The notes below the pieces were generated by a model, which worked only from the letters and a program-made list of their open reading frames with translations, did not search any database and was not told the DNA's origin. The translations under genes and the position numbers were made by a program. From Hygrocybe punicea (Eukaryota > Basidiomycota > Agaricomycetes > Agaricales > Hygrophoraceae), in assembly GCA_963556145.1 (NCBI GenBank), contig OY744464.1, positions 2,542,001 through 2,606,000 on the forward strand: DNA of 64,000 bases, written 5' to 3'. Shown here in pieces: positions 30,546 through 40,900 of this stretch (the stretch's first letter is position 1; each line of letters begins with the position of its first letter).

Positions 30546-31474
30546 GCACCTTCTCACATCAGTGGTACATTGCGTCCTTAGCATCTCTATCACCATCACC
30601 TTGACCTTCATCTTTGTGCACTGCTCTCACTGTCAGATTTGGTCGTCAGCATTCACATTGGTTTCGCATTTACCACTTTCATCAACAATCATCTCATAAA
30701 AGCTGACATTGATTAACATCCGCATTGGCTGTCCATTCAAACCCCTTCAGAGTGACAGCATTGCAACTAGCTAACTTCACCCATTAACTCTGTTGCATTT
30801 TAAATGTTTTGCCCACTTTTCCATTAAAGGTACCACAAAAAATATTCATATTAGATTCAATAATTCTACCTCAATCATTACACTGTACTTTATTCTTCAC
30901 ATTTCAAATCTTTTTCATATACTTTCTTCATCTTTTACCTCCAAGTCCTTTATGCTCATTCAAAATCTATATTCATTTACCCCTTACCACATATATTGAA
31001 ATGCCATTGTAAAGTTTTTTGTCATGTACTAACCAACATAATATTAAATGCTCATGGACCATGAAACTATTTGAAACAATTTTAAATCTTGATACTCTAA
31101 TCTTTGGTATCTCTTTCACAACATTGGAAATTCTAATCCAATACCTTCTATATCTTTCATTACCACATATAATGCAAAAATACCTCATACATTTACTGTA
31201 TTTGTATATCAGATTGTCTAATCTCATTTGAAATAATCACACCATTCTTGTGACCTGCCCTTTCAATTTTGTTCCTATTATTTTGTAATCATATTCCTAA
31301 AATTATAGTGTATTGACTTGAAAGATTACTCAAATATATTATTAGAATTTGGTTATGGAAGTCTATCACATTCCTTTTACCAAAATATCTTGAAAATACA
31401 CTAATTATTTTCATAATCATTCCAACCCAAATATGGTAAAATAATTTAGAGGAAGTTTTCCATATATTACCAAT
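30546..31474. other. AT-rich region without a recognisable gene
   Basis: The first 240 bases still contain loose relics such as CACATTGG and CGCATTGGCTG. From about 30,790 the sequence is AT-rich and low in information. Short open frames exist on both strands, but none shows a known motif or a coding-like composition. Confidence 0.6.
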
Positions 31475-33178
31475 TTGTTGACCCATCATATTTGGTTATG
31501 CACCCAGTGTGAGCAGGGAAAAGACTGCACGCTCGAACAGATTGCTCATTACTTACAAGACGCCAGCAGATCCTTACGAGACTACGGATTGCCCGAGCCT
31601 CAACATCGTTCCCCTGAAATTATATCCGAACTCGAATTTTTTAGCACACAACACGAACGCCTACTACGCAACACACAACAAATTGAATCCAATCTTAATA
31701 GCGAGCAAACTCACATTTATCAAACGGCACTCCAACTCATACTTGACCATCAAAAGGACGACCAAATGTACGCCCCTCCGCTGTTCATAGAAGGGAAACC
31801 CGGCAGAGGAAAGACATATGTCGTGGATGGTCTCGCGACAAAAGTTAGATCTCTACAATGCATCGCTCTAATCGTCGGCACAAGTGCACTTTCAGCTTCC
31901 TTATACGAGCGGGGCCGAACTGCTCACAAACTTTTCCAAATCCCTGTCACCAATGTAAGCTTTAACATATAATTTCCCAAATCACAAACCTCAACATCTG
32001 CAAACCAATCTCCAGAACGACGCTGAGCTGCATTCCGATATTGTCCTCAACTCCAACCGAGCGAAACTGATCGCGGCCGCCGCAGTCATAATTTGGGATG
32101 AGCTTCCCGGCGCACATGTCTCTGTTTTCCTGTGCGTCAACGAAATTTGTCAAAAAATTATGAAAAATTATCGGCCCTTTGGCGGCATACCGTTCGTCGG
32201 CGTCGGTGATTTTCGTCAAGTGGCACCCATCGTGAAAGGACACGGTCAAACTGCAACTGTGCTCGGCTCCGTCAAGAGCGCACCTTTATGGCTTGAATTT
32301 CAATCTCTTTCACTCCATACACCCATCCGAAGCGCACCCGATGTTGAATTCACTGCGTTTGTAGATAGGATTGGTGAAGACTTCACACACAATAACGCAG
32401 CATTGCACATCCTCGAAAGCGTCTCCGACGAACATGAAGCGATCCATTTCCTCTACCCACCCCATATCCTGCAAAACCCTTTTGCCTGCCTTCAACGAGC
32501 GTTCCTAAGCCCAAGAAACTGCTTTGTTGACAGTTTCAATTCACAAATGTTACACCTCCTCGAGGGCATTGAACGTAAGCCAACAAAACGAACACCTTTC
32601 GTGAAACAATGTTCATTGACCTGTCAGATTGTTTTCTAAGCGCAGACCACATAAAAGAAGCTGGCGAAGAATCATACAATATCAACCCCGACTATCTTGC
32701 AGAACTGACTCACAGTGGTACGCCTCCACACGCATTGCGTCTCAAACGTGGTGCCATTTGTTCTCTGATGCGCAATATGAATGTAGAGATGGGGTTGGTG
32801 AAAAATGCACGTGTCATTATCCATGACATCCACCGTCGTTTCGTCGAGGTCCGTGTAATCAACAACAGAACAGGCGCGCTTGGCTCAATACATTGCATCC
32901 CTCGAATCACGTTCGAATTCACACATGCGTACGCAAGCTGGACCGTCGTACGCCTTCAAGCACCGCTGCGCCTTGCCTATGCCTGCACATTCCATGGCTG
33001 CCTCGGCTTGACCTTAGATAAAACAATCCTCGACCTCTGAACCCCCGTATTCGCTCATGGACAGCTTTACACCACCCTCTCCCGTGTCCGCAAAAGAACA
33101 GACTGTCGAGTCCTACTACCGAATGATGACATTGACATGTATACTACAAATATCGTGTACAAATCCCTGATGGAATAA
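31475..33178 (+). pseudogene. Helitron-type Pif1 helicase fragment with two introns and a premature stop
   Basis: Three exons read as a DNA helicase of the Pif1/RecD-like type found at the C-terminus of Helitron transposases. Exon 1 carries a Walker A-like site (FIEGKPGRGKT) and GTSALSASLYERGRTAHKLF. A 61-bp intron (31,955-32,015, GTAAGC..CCAG) leads in frame to IIWDELPGAH (Walker B) and GVGDFRQVAPIV (motif III). A second intron (32,575-32,627, 53 bp) leads to CFLSADHI. A TGA at 33,038-33,040 interrupts the frame just before FAHGQLYTTLSRVRKRTDC (motifs V/VI region), which continues in frame to TAA at 33,178. The Rep half is absent upstream, where the sequence is AT-rich. The true left boundary may be the AG at about 31,508. 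This is a relic from a different Helitron lineage than the uninterrupted-frame copies further right. Confidence 0.85.
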
Positions 33179-33262
33179 ACAAACTTTCCAGAGCGAAGCC
33201 GCAATCCCTTGTAATTCAATATAAATATAATGGTGTAAGAGAGGTCGCGTTTTCAACAGGAA

Positions 33263-34022
33263 TGGGGTACAGGGGGTGTACATGAGCGAGGGGTGCGTGA
33301 TGGGGTGTCCTGGTGGATGAAAACGGGGGATGGTGGTGGTTGGGCAGACGGACGGAACGCGAGGGCCTCAGGCCCCCCCGGGGCTCGTTTTTGATGCGAA
33401 CGAGGTGCGGGGGGTGTAGAGTGGCCGTGGGTGGTTCAAAACGGGGCGGGGAGGGCCGTCCTGGTTGTTGAAAAAGGGGGCTTGGTGGAGGTTGGGCAGA
33501 CAGCCGGATCGCGAGGTATTGAGCACCCCCAGTTGCTCGTTTTCAACGCGAACAAGGTCCGGGGGATGTAGACTGGCCGGGGGTGGTAGAAAACGGGGCG
33601 GAAAGGGCCGTCCTGCTGGTTGAAAAAGGTGGTTGGTGGTCGTTTGGCAGACAGCCGGATCGCGAGGGCTTGGGACCCCCCGACCCCTCGTTTTCGACGC
33701 GAACGAGGTGCGGGGGGTGTAGATTGGCCGTGGGTGGTTCAAAACGGGGCGGGAAGGCCGGCCTGGTTGTTGAAAAAGGGGGCTTGGTGGTGGTTGGGCA
33801 GACAGCCGGATCGCGAGGTATTGAGCACCCCCGGATGCTCGTTTTCAACGCGAACGAGGTGCAGGGCGTGTAGACTGGCTGTGGGTGGTTCAAAATGGGG
33901 CGGGAAGGCCGTCCTGGTTGTTGAAAAAGGGGGCTTGGTGGTAGTTGGGCAGTCACCCGGATCGCTGGGGCGTGGGACCCCCCGACTCCTCGTTTCCGAC
34001 GCGAACGAGGTGTTGGAAGACA
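33263..34022. repeat. G-rich 151-bp minisatellite, about 5 copies
   Basis: The phrase GGGCAGACAGCCGGATCGCG recurs with 151-152 bp spacing; its cytosine falls at 33,345, 33,497, 33,648, 33,799 and 33,950. Each unit also contains a TTGAAAAAGG(G) block, a CGTTTTCGACGCGAACGAGGTG-like block and several runs of three or more G on the plus strand. Proline-rich open frames on the minus strand follow the repeat and are not believed to be genes. Confidence 0.9.
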
Positions 34023-34117
34023 ATGTTAGTAAACCATAAAATTCAAAGAGAATACATACCTATTTGTGCACCCCTGACGATTGTGGGCGTTAAAGTCAAG
34101 TCTGCCGGGTTAGCAAA

Positions 34118-34150
34118 ATCGCCTCGGGCATTGAGGCGATCTTCTGCTAG
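34118..34150 (+). mobile_element. Candidate Helitron 3' terminus: GC-rich hairpin plus CTAG
   Basis: ATCGCCTC (34,118-34,125) and GAGGCGAT (34,133-34,140) form a perfect 8-bp stem with a 7-base loop. CTAG lies 6 bases further on, at 34,147-34,150. Helitrons end in a short GC-rich hairpin some bases before CTRR, and this site is downstream of and in the same orientation as the 31.5-33.2 kb helicase relic. The next base is A, not the T expected at a classical A^T insertion site, so the call is tentative. Confidence 0.4.
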
Positions 34151-35284
34151 ACACTTTCTGCTCCAAATATGGACTTATGCATTTATATAATTATTATAAT
34201 CAAATTATTATGATTCATAATCGTACTTGTGCATGAGTGATTTCATTAAATGATAAATAATTTACAAATCATTACAGTATGGCTACAATGAGGGCAATAC
34301 AGGACAGGAATGAGAGGAGGTGGTGATAAGTAAACAACAAGAGAGTCAAAGGAAGGATTGGAGAGGAGGAATGAGCAGGAGGATGAGAGAGGGGGCAGAA
34401 CAGGCCAGGGAGAGTGGAGGGAGCAGTAGGGAGGGTGACAAATCAGTGCTGGGACTACAGGAGGACTGACAGGAGGCTGGAAGGGTGCTGGATAGAGAGT
34501 GGGAAGGCTGTGAGAAGCAGGTGACATCTGGGTGAGCACTCCATGGTCAATTCAGATCCAGGATAGCTAATAAACCAGAAAACTCACCTGGTATGGCAGG
34601 AGGTGGGTGCACCACATCCATGCTGCCCTCAGAAACCCTCCTTAGCACTCGGAATGTGGCCCTGTTGCTCGGGGTGCTGGTGACACTACTGCCAGTCATT
34701 GGTGACCTTTTGTTGCCTGGAGGTGGTTATGGGATGGTAGAGGGGATGGGAAAGTTGTAGGGCAGTAGGTGCAGCAGGGAGCTGGGAGTAGAGTCCAAAA
34801 TGGCGGGATGGGGCCAGAAGGTTTTGGATTCATCTGAGCTCGAATGCTCTTACTGTATGTTTCGGACTCCGCTCAGATTTCAGCCACACCTCCAGACCAC
34901 CATGCATTCTAGAGACTCAGTTATCATGTTTCACTGATCCATTTGGTGGAATGAAAGTTAGTATACATGATATAGAATTCATCTAGAATTTACCACATTT
35001 TTACTTGCAGTATCTCAACTGTTATTTTCCATATATTCATTACCCATGCATAAAATGGCACACAGGCAGTCCAAATATGACCAGATTGCCTTGATAATTT
35101 TTTTCAGGAAAGCAAGTATCTAGCAGGGTTCACTTGGTAATTTCTGTGAGAATCCACGCAGTGTGAAAGATAATAGAGACTCTCAATTCTGAAATGAAAC
35201 CGGTCAGAATGTGTTTCAAACTCAGTTGCTATATTGGGACACATTTTTCCCTCAGTCCCTGAGATGAATGAATAAATCACCTCA
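34151..35284. other. No gene seen; purine-rich tract
   Basis: About 34,290-34,450 is strongly purine-rich on the plus strand (many GGAGGA, GAGAGG and GGAGGATGAGAGAGGGGG stretches). The remainder to 35,284 shows no recognisable coding sequence, and no promoter-like element that I can defend. Confidence 0.5.
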
Positions 35285-37681
35285 ATGGCTGAAAATTGGG
35301 TTTATAAGAACGAGTTTTCCATAAATGGAAGAACTCGTAATTCTGATAATACAGCTATATCATCTCAAAATATTCATGAAAACAATCATATATCCAGGAC
35401 ATATGTAGGTGGTGGCAAAAACCCGATTTTTACCATGTCTGAACTTGGATTAACATTATCTCCACTTGGTCAAGGCAAAGAGGGAACCTATGCATTTAAA
35501 TCATACATATCTAAACAGAGCCTGACTCTTCAGGATTTTTCCAATGGTTCTCTTATACCATTAGACATTTCACTAGCAATGATAGTCAGCAAATTAACCA
35601 TTGCAAATCGCAAATTAATTGCTGCATATCATTCCATCTATTTGACAGCAAACATGAAGCATGTAGATATTCAAACTAAAATTATAAATCACAAGTGCAT
35701 TGACTGTTCTTCTTATGTTTCAGTGTTTGAGTTTATGGATGAGCTAGAGATAGCGAGTAAAAAGCGTAAAGCTAACGTTGAAGCTGTAAAACGATCACAC
35801 AATAAAAACATTGACAAATATCAGCAACAGAATATTTGTGCTGTTCAGAAATACAATAAAAAAAACATTGAGAAACATCAGCAACAACATATTGCAGCTG
35901 TTCAAAGATATAACCTGGAACATCCCGAGAAGCATCAGCAACAAAATAATGCAGCCGTTCAAAGATATAAGTCAGAACATCCTGATAAATACCAGCAACA
36001 GAATCTTGCAGCAGTTCAAAAATATTCCTTAGAATATCCAGAGAGACATCAGCAAAAAAACCTTGCAGCTGTGCAAAGAGCTTCATCTGAGGATTCAGAG
36101 AAACATAAACTTTTCAATCAAAAAGCTGTTCAAACTTTTCATAACATCAATTTTGACAGATGCAAACAGCAAAATCAAATTGCAGCCCAGTCATACAGGG
36201 ACAAAGTAGAATTTCCTCCTTTACCTCCATCTCAATCCTTACAACACACTATTATATCAAATTTTTGTAGAGAAAGTAGCCCTAACAAATTTACAGAAGC
36301 AGGTTGTGCAGTTTGTGGACAATTAACAGCTGTTCATCAATTAACAACACTTTCTTCCCTTGATTTGGATTTGAATTTGTTAACACAAGCTTTAGCTACT
36401 CAACAAGAAAGATTTTTAGTTGATGATCCAGTGCAATGCATTGAGAAGCCCATTTTGATTGATAATTTAGATAACATATGCAAATCATGTCACAAGTCAT
36501 TGAAAAATGGAAAACAACCTCTTCATGCACTTGCAAATGGTCTGTGGATTGGTGATGTGCCAGCAGCTTTACAAGACCTATCATATGCTGAACAGTTGAT
36601 GATTGCAAGGGTCAGACACAATAGATGCATTGTCAAAGTCTCTTCAGGCATGCACAAGATGAGAGCCAATGTAATTACATTTGCAAATCCAGTTCCCAAA
36701 CTATATGATATTTTGCCACCTCCCGCTGATGAATTAGATGAAGTTCTGGCCTTTATTTACACTGGTCCATGCAAACCAACCAAGTCTGACTTTGAAAGAA
36801 CACCTCTGCTTGTTAGAAGAAACAAAGTAGCAATTGCTTTGAATTGGCTAGAGTTAAACCACTGTGATTACTTTGACTTGGAAATATCACAAGAGAATTT
36901 AAATCAATATCCTGAAAATGATATACCAGTGGTTGTTGATTATCGTAAGTCATTCACCAACAAAAGTCCAGAATCAACTGCAGTCCATGATATGGAAACT
37001 GAAGAAGGAACAGAGACTGGCAAATGTCCATTTGTTGTTCATGGCTTGACTGGTGAGGAATATTCAACCAAGAGTGTCAAAGCATTAAAGGCTATTGCTT
37101 TGAAACATTTGAAAAGCAACCGCATGGTGCTCGCTATTGGACATGACAAAGATCCACAGTCAATCTATGGCAACCCACAGTTATTTCCACAAATGATGCC
37201 TTGGCTGTTTCCATATGGACTTGGTGGTATTGGAAATAATATAAAGCAAGGATCTTTATCTGATATTGCACATAAAAGACATTTGTTAATGTATTATGAC
37301 AAGCGCTTTCAGAGAGACCCACACTTTCCATTGATTGCATTTAATCATGAACAAATCAAACAGGCAACTACAGGAGGGTACTTGTTGGCTGATAAAGCAA
37401 AATTTGATCAGATATCTCAGAGACTAATGGATCTTGATGTTGGTGTTCTGAATTACATCTCCAGAAAGATGGAAGAGGGTGTACACATCTTGGTTTATCA
37501 CCTTTTCACCTGCAGATATCATGCATCCACTATGTTTATATTTTGCTGACACCAAAGAGGAGTTTTCCCCAAACTTGCGAGACTACAATGAGAGATACAG
37601 ACTGATTGCCCAAAATCCTGTCGCTGGTGCAAGATTCTTTCATTTTATGGTCAAGTTGTTTATCAAACATGTACTTGGAGT
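35285..37681 (+). pseudogene. Helitron A, N-terminal region (DUF6570-like and start of Helitron Rep), frameshifted
   Basis: A 754-codon frame opens at 35,285. Residues about 175-307 are seven copies of a 19-residue Gln-rich repeat (consensus HPEKHQQQNLAAVQRYNLE). Then come Cys pairs (AGCAVCG, NICKSCHK) and a region resembling fungal DUF6570 (QDLSYAEQLMIARVRHNRCI; LPPPADELDEVLAFIYTGPC). Helitron_like_N follows (MPWLFPYGLGGIG, HFPLIAFNHEQIKQATTGGY). Compared with Helitron C, 146 bp are missing after EEGVH (near 37,475). This shifts the frame, and the correct reading resumes as WFITFSPADIMHPLCLYFAD and runs to FIKHVLGV at 37,681, where Copia 1 interrupts it. The next residues, GSNHSGFYGDTNAYYGA, are found on the minus strand just below 50,923. 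The first about 18 residues overlap a hairpin and may not be native. Confidence 0.85.
35310..35338. repeat. Hairpin ACGAGTT..AACTCGT at the start of the Helitron A frame
   Basis: ACGAGTTTTCCA and TGGAAGAACTCGT pair around a TAAA loop with one unpaired base. The stem ACGAGTTCTT and its flanks (ATAAGAACGAG, ACTCGTAA) match the hairpin that closes the 1.3-kb insertion at 50,326-50,356. Similarity between Helitrons A and C begins just to the right of this hairpin. It therefore probably marks an element boundary and not original coding sequence. Confidence 0.6.
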
Positions 37682-37908
37682 TATTAAAATAAACTGGTAG
37701 GAGGTCACTGTGAATACTGATATATTGTGTGATATAAAACTACACTACTTACCTGGTAGGAGGTCACTGTGAATACTGAGGATACACAGTGAGCTCCCCA
37801 CCAGGTTTGACCGCTTTGGGACAAATAGGTACAAACAATCAGCCACAATCTTCGAAATCTACTAAGTCCATACTCTCTTGTGGTAGAGTGACTCATCACA
37901 ACCTAACA
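37682..37908 (-). repeat. 3' LTR of Copia 1 (227 bp)
   Basis: It differs from the 5' LTR of the same element at four positions, all transitions: GATATA vs GATACA, CTGATAT vs CTAATAT, CTTACC vs CTCACC, and GTGACTC vs GTGGCTC. A segment of about 24 bp (AGTATTCACAGTGACCTCCT plus ACCAG) occurs twice within the LTR, about 70 bp apart. Confidence 0.93.
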
Positions 37909-37917
37909 CTCCCTCTT
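37909..37917 (-). promoter_or_regulatory. Polypurine tract of Copia 1
   Basis: In element sense, AAGAGGGAG lies directly before the TGTTAGG start of the 3' LTR and after the pol stop codon. It would prime plus-strand DNA synthesis. Confidence 0.7.
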
Positions 37918-37929
37918 GATCAGGCAACT

Positions 37930-40900
37930 CTACAAGTTTCTCAATCCCAACATTTCCACCCTAGCAATCACCTTGGGCCGGCCAAGAGCTTTAGTCAAGA
38001 TGTCTGCAGGCATATCATCTGTCCTGACATGCATCACATTAATGTTGCCCTTCTCCACTTCATCACGCAACCAGTAGAACCGCAGATCCAAGTGTTTCAT
38101 GCGTCCATGATGCTCAGGATTCTTGGCAACAGATATTGCAGATTGGTTATCAATGAGAAATGGTGAGGAGGTGGTGATGGTGTATCCCAGTTCAGTGAAC
38201 AGATTCCGCAACCAAAGGATTTCCTGGCCAGCAGAGGTTGATGCAACATACTCTGCTTCTGTGGTTGACAGCGCAACAATCCCTTGAAGCTTGCTTGACC
38301 AGCTGATTGCACCAGTGCCCATCTTCACCACATAACCACTTGTGGATCGTCCATTGTCAGGATTACCACCATGGTCTGCATCGGTGTAAGTGGTGAACAA
38401 TTGAGTGGATGTGGGGTCAGGTGCATAGGTAAGCTTGAGGTCAAGAGTGCCTTTGAGGTAGCGGAAGAGATGCTTCACTGCTTTCCAGTGGGTCATTCCA
38501 GGATTCTTGTTGAACCGGGCAAGTACACCAACAGCATAGGCAATGTCAGGACAAGTAGCAGTGGCAAGATACATCAATGCACCAACTGCTTGGAGGTATG
38601 GAACAGCACACATCTCCTCAATGTCTTTGGAGGATGTAGGAGACATGTCATTGCTGAGTTTCAAGCCAGGATCCATGGGAGTGCTGAGTGAGTTGCAATC
38701 AGAGAGTCCAAAGCGTTCCAGCAGTGTGAGAATGTACTGGCGCTGAGAAAGTGATAGAGTGTGCTTGGATCTGTCTCTGATGATTTCAACACCCAACAGC
38801 CATGACGTGGGTCCCAGTTCTCTGAGCTTGAAGTGCAACTTGAGTTCTGCAATGACCTGATTGATTTTCTCCTTGGACTTGCAGGCAATGGTCATATCAT
38901 CAATAAAGACTGGGATGATAATGCGCATGTCCTCCTTGCCATAAATCCAGATGCTGTGTTCACAAACAATCCTTCTGAAGCCCATGGACTCCAACACCGC
39001 ATTGAGCTTCTTGTGCCAGCATCTTCCAGCCTGTTTGAGCCCATAGAGTGACTTCTGCAAATGCCAGACCCAATCATTGCCCTTCTCAACAAATCCCTCT
39101 GGCTGGCGCATGTAGACTTCTTCTTCAAGGGTTCCATTGAGAAATGCAGATGAAATGTCTACACTCTCCAAATGGAGATCCTCAAGTGCAGCCAATGCCA
39201 GGATGGCGCGTAAAGCAGCCCATTTTGGAGTAGGAGCAAATGTTTCAGTGAAATCAAAGCCTGGGCGTTGCGAATATCCTTGGGCCACCAATCTCCCTTT
39301 GTGACACTCAATAGATCCATCAGCATTCTTTTTGACTTTGAACACCCAGCGGCTGCCAATAGCTTTGCGGCCAGGTGGAAGCTGAACCAGATCAAAGGTG
39401 CCATTCTCAATCAAGGCCTGAATCTCATCTAGAGCAGCTTTGTGCCAGAGTTTCCTCTCCTCTTCTGGGCGAGACATTGCTTCAGCATAGGAGTTTGGCT
39501 CTCCATCATGATTGACTGTCTTGCATGCCCACTCAGAGGTATTGAATGCATATTCAACTGCTTGATCCCAAGTCAAGTAGGCATGATGTTGGCCTTCTGT
39601 GACAAAAGCCAGACCTGCTCTGACAGCATCAGCATATTCCAGTTCATCATCACTTTCATCTCTGGGCAGGAGATCGAGTTCATCATCACTGCTTGAGTCA
39701 TGTACAGATGTAGTTGATGGAGTTGAAGCTGAAGCTGGAGCTGGAGCTGGAGCTGGATTTACAGGAGGCAGAAGCAAGGGATCAGGAGTGGGTGTAGCTG
39801 AAGATGGGGGAGGAGTTTGAGGTGGGGGCACAGGCTGAGTGAAGTACTTTCTCTCTAGTGCAGATTCATTGAGGGAGCCTTGAGGACGACTGGACCTGGG
39901 GGGATTTGCGCGTTTGGGAGGTGAAAGAACAGGTGCTGGATTGCAAACAGGACCTACTGGAGGAGCAGCAGGAAGTGGAACACCAGGTGCAGGATCATTT
40001 TCATCAGCAGGAGCAGGTGCTTCATCACCATTGTCATCATCTCCCTCTGGATGGAGCACCACTCCAGGATGTTTGGGAGGAGCCTCCACAACAGGTGGCT
40101 CAGAGACAAGGTTAATGGCAGTGGGAGAGTTCCCAGGGAAACACCGCTCATCAAATACTGCATGACTACTGATTATGATCCGCTTTTCTACTGGGTCCCA
40201 GAATTTCCATGCTTTGACACCTTCTGGATAGCCAACAAAGATACACTTCTTTGAGTGTGGTTGCAGTGCTTTCCTCTTTTCCTTGCGAACCAGCACATAT
40301 GCCAAGCAACCAAACACTCGAAAGTAAGAAATGTCAGGCCGTTTACGTTTCCAGACATAGTAGGGTGTCTCTCCATCCAATGCAGAGGTAGGTGTCCTAT
40401 TGCTGGTGTGCACAAAGGCTGCCACAGCTAGCTTCCAGAAGGAGGGAGGGAGTTTTGCCTGAACCAGGAGTGCAGTAGCGCCACCAGCTACATCACGATT
40501 GGCACGCTCTGCAACTCCATTCTGATGGGGTTCATTGGGTTCAGTGTGCTGGCATTTGATTCCCTCACTGGCACAGAAATCAACATATTCATGGCCAATG
40601 TATTCACCTCCTTTGTCATCCCTGGTAGACCGGATTCTCCTGCCAGTCTGGTTCTCTGCATCTGCCTTGAACAGCTTGAATGAAGCCAATGCATCACTCT
40701 TTTTCTTGAGGAAAGCAACAGTTTTCCAGCGTGACTTGTCATCAATGAACAGTTCCCAATAGCGATAGCCCTCTGCTGTTTGCACAGGCAGTGGGCCCTT
40801 CAGATCCATGTGGATGAGATCAAGAATCTGAGTGCGACGAGTGGCTGTTTTGGGAATGTCATGACGGTGTTGCTTTCCAAAGATGCATGGTTCACAGATG

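Noticed and set aside
30793..31489. Small genes in the AT-rich interval (60-85 codons)
   Set aside because: Overlapping frames on both strands have A/T-driven composition and no motif or homology that I recognise.
33368..34023. Proline-rich proteins on the minus strand (and Gly/Arg-rich on the plus strand)
   Set aside because: The frames follow the 151-bp repeat in several phases and contain no domain. They are a compositional effect of G-rich DNA.
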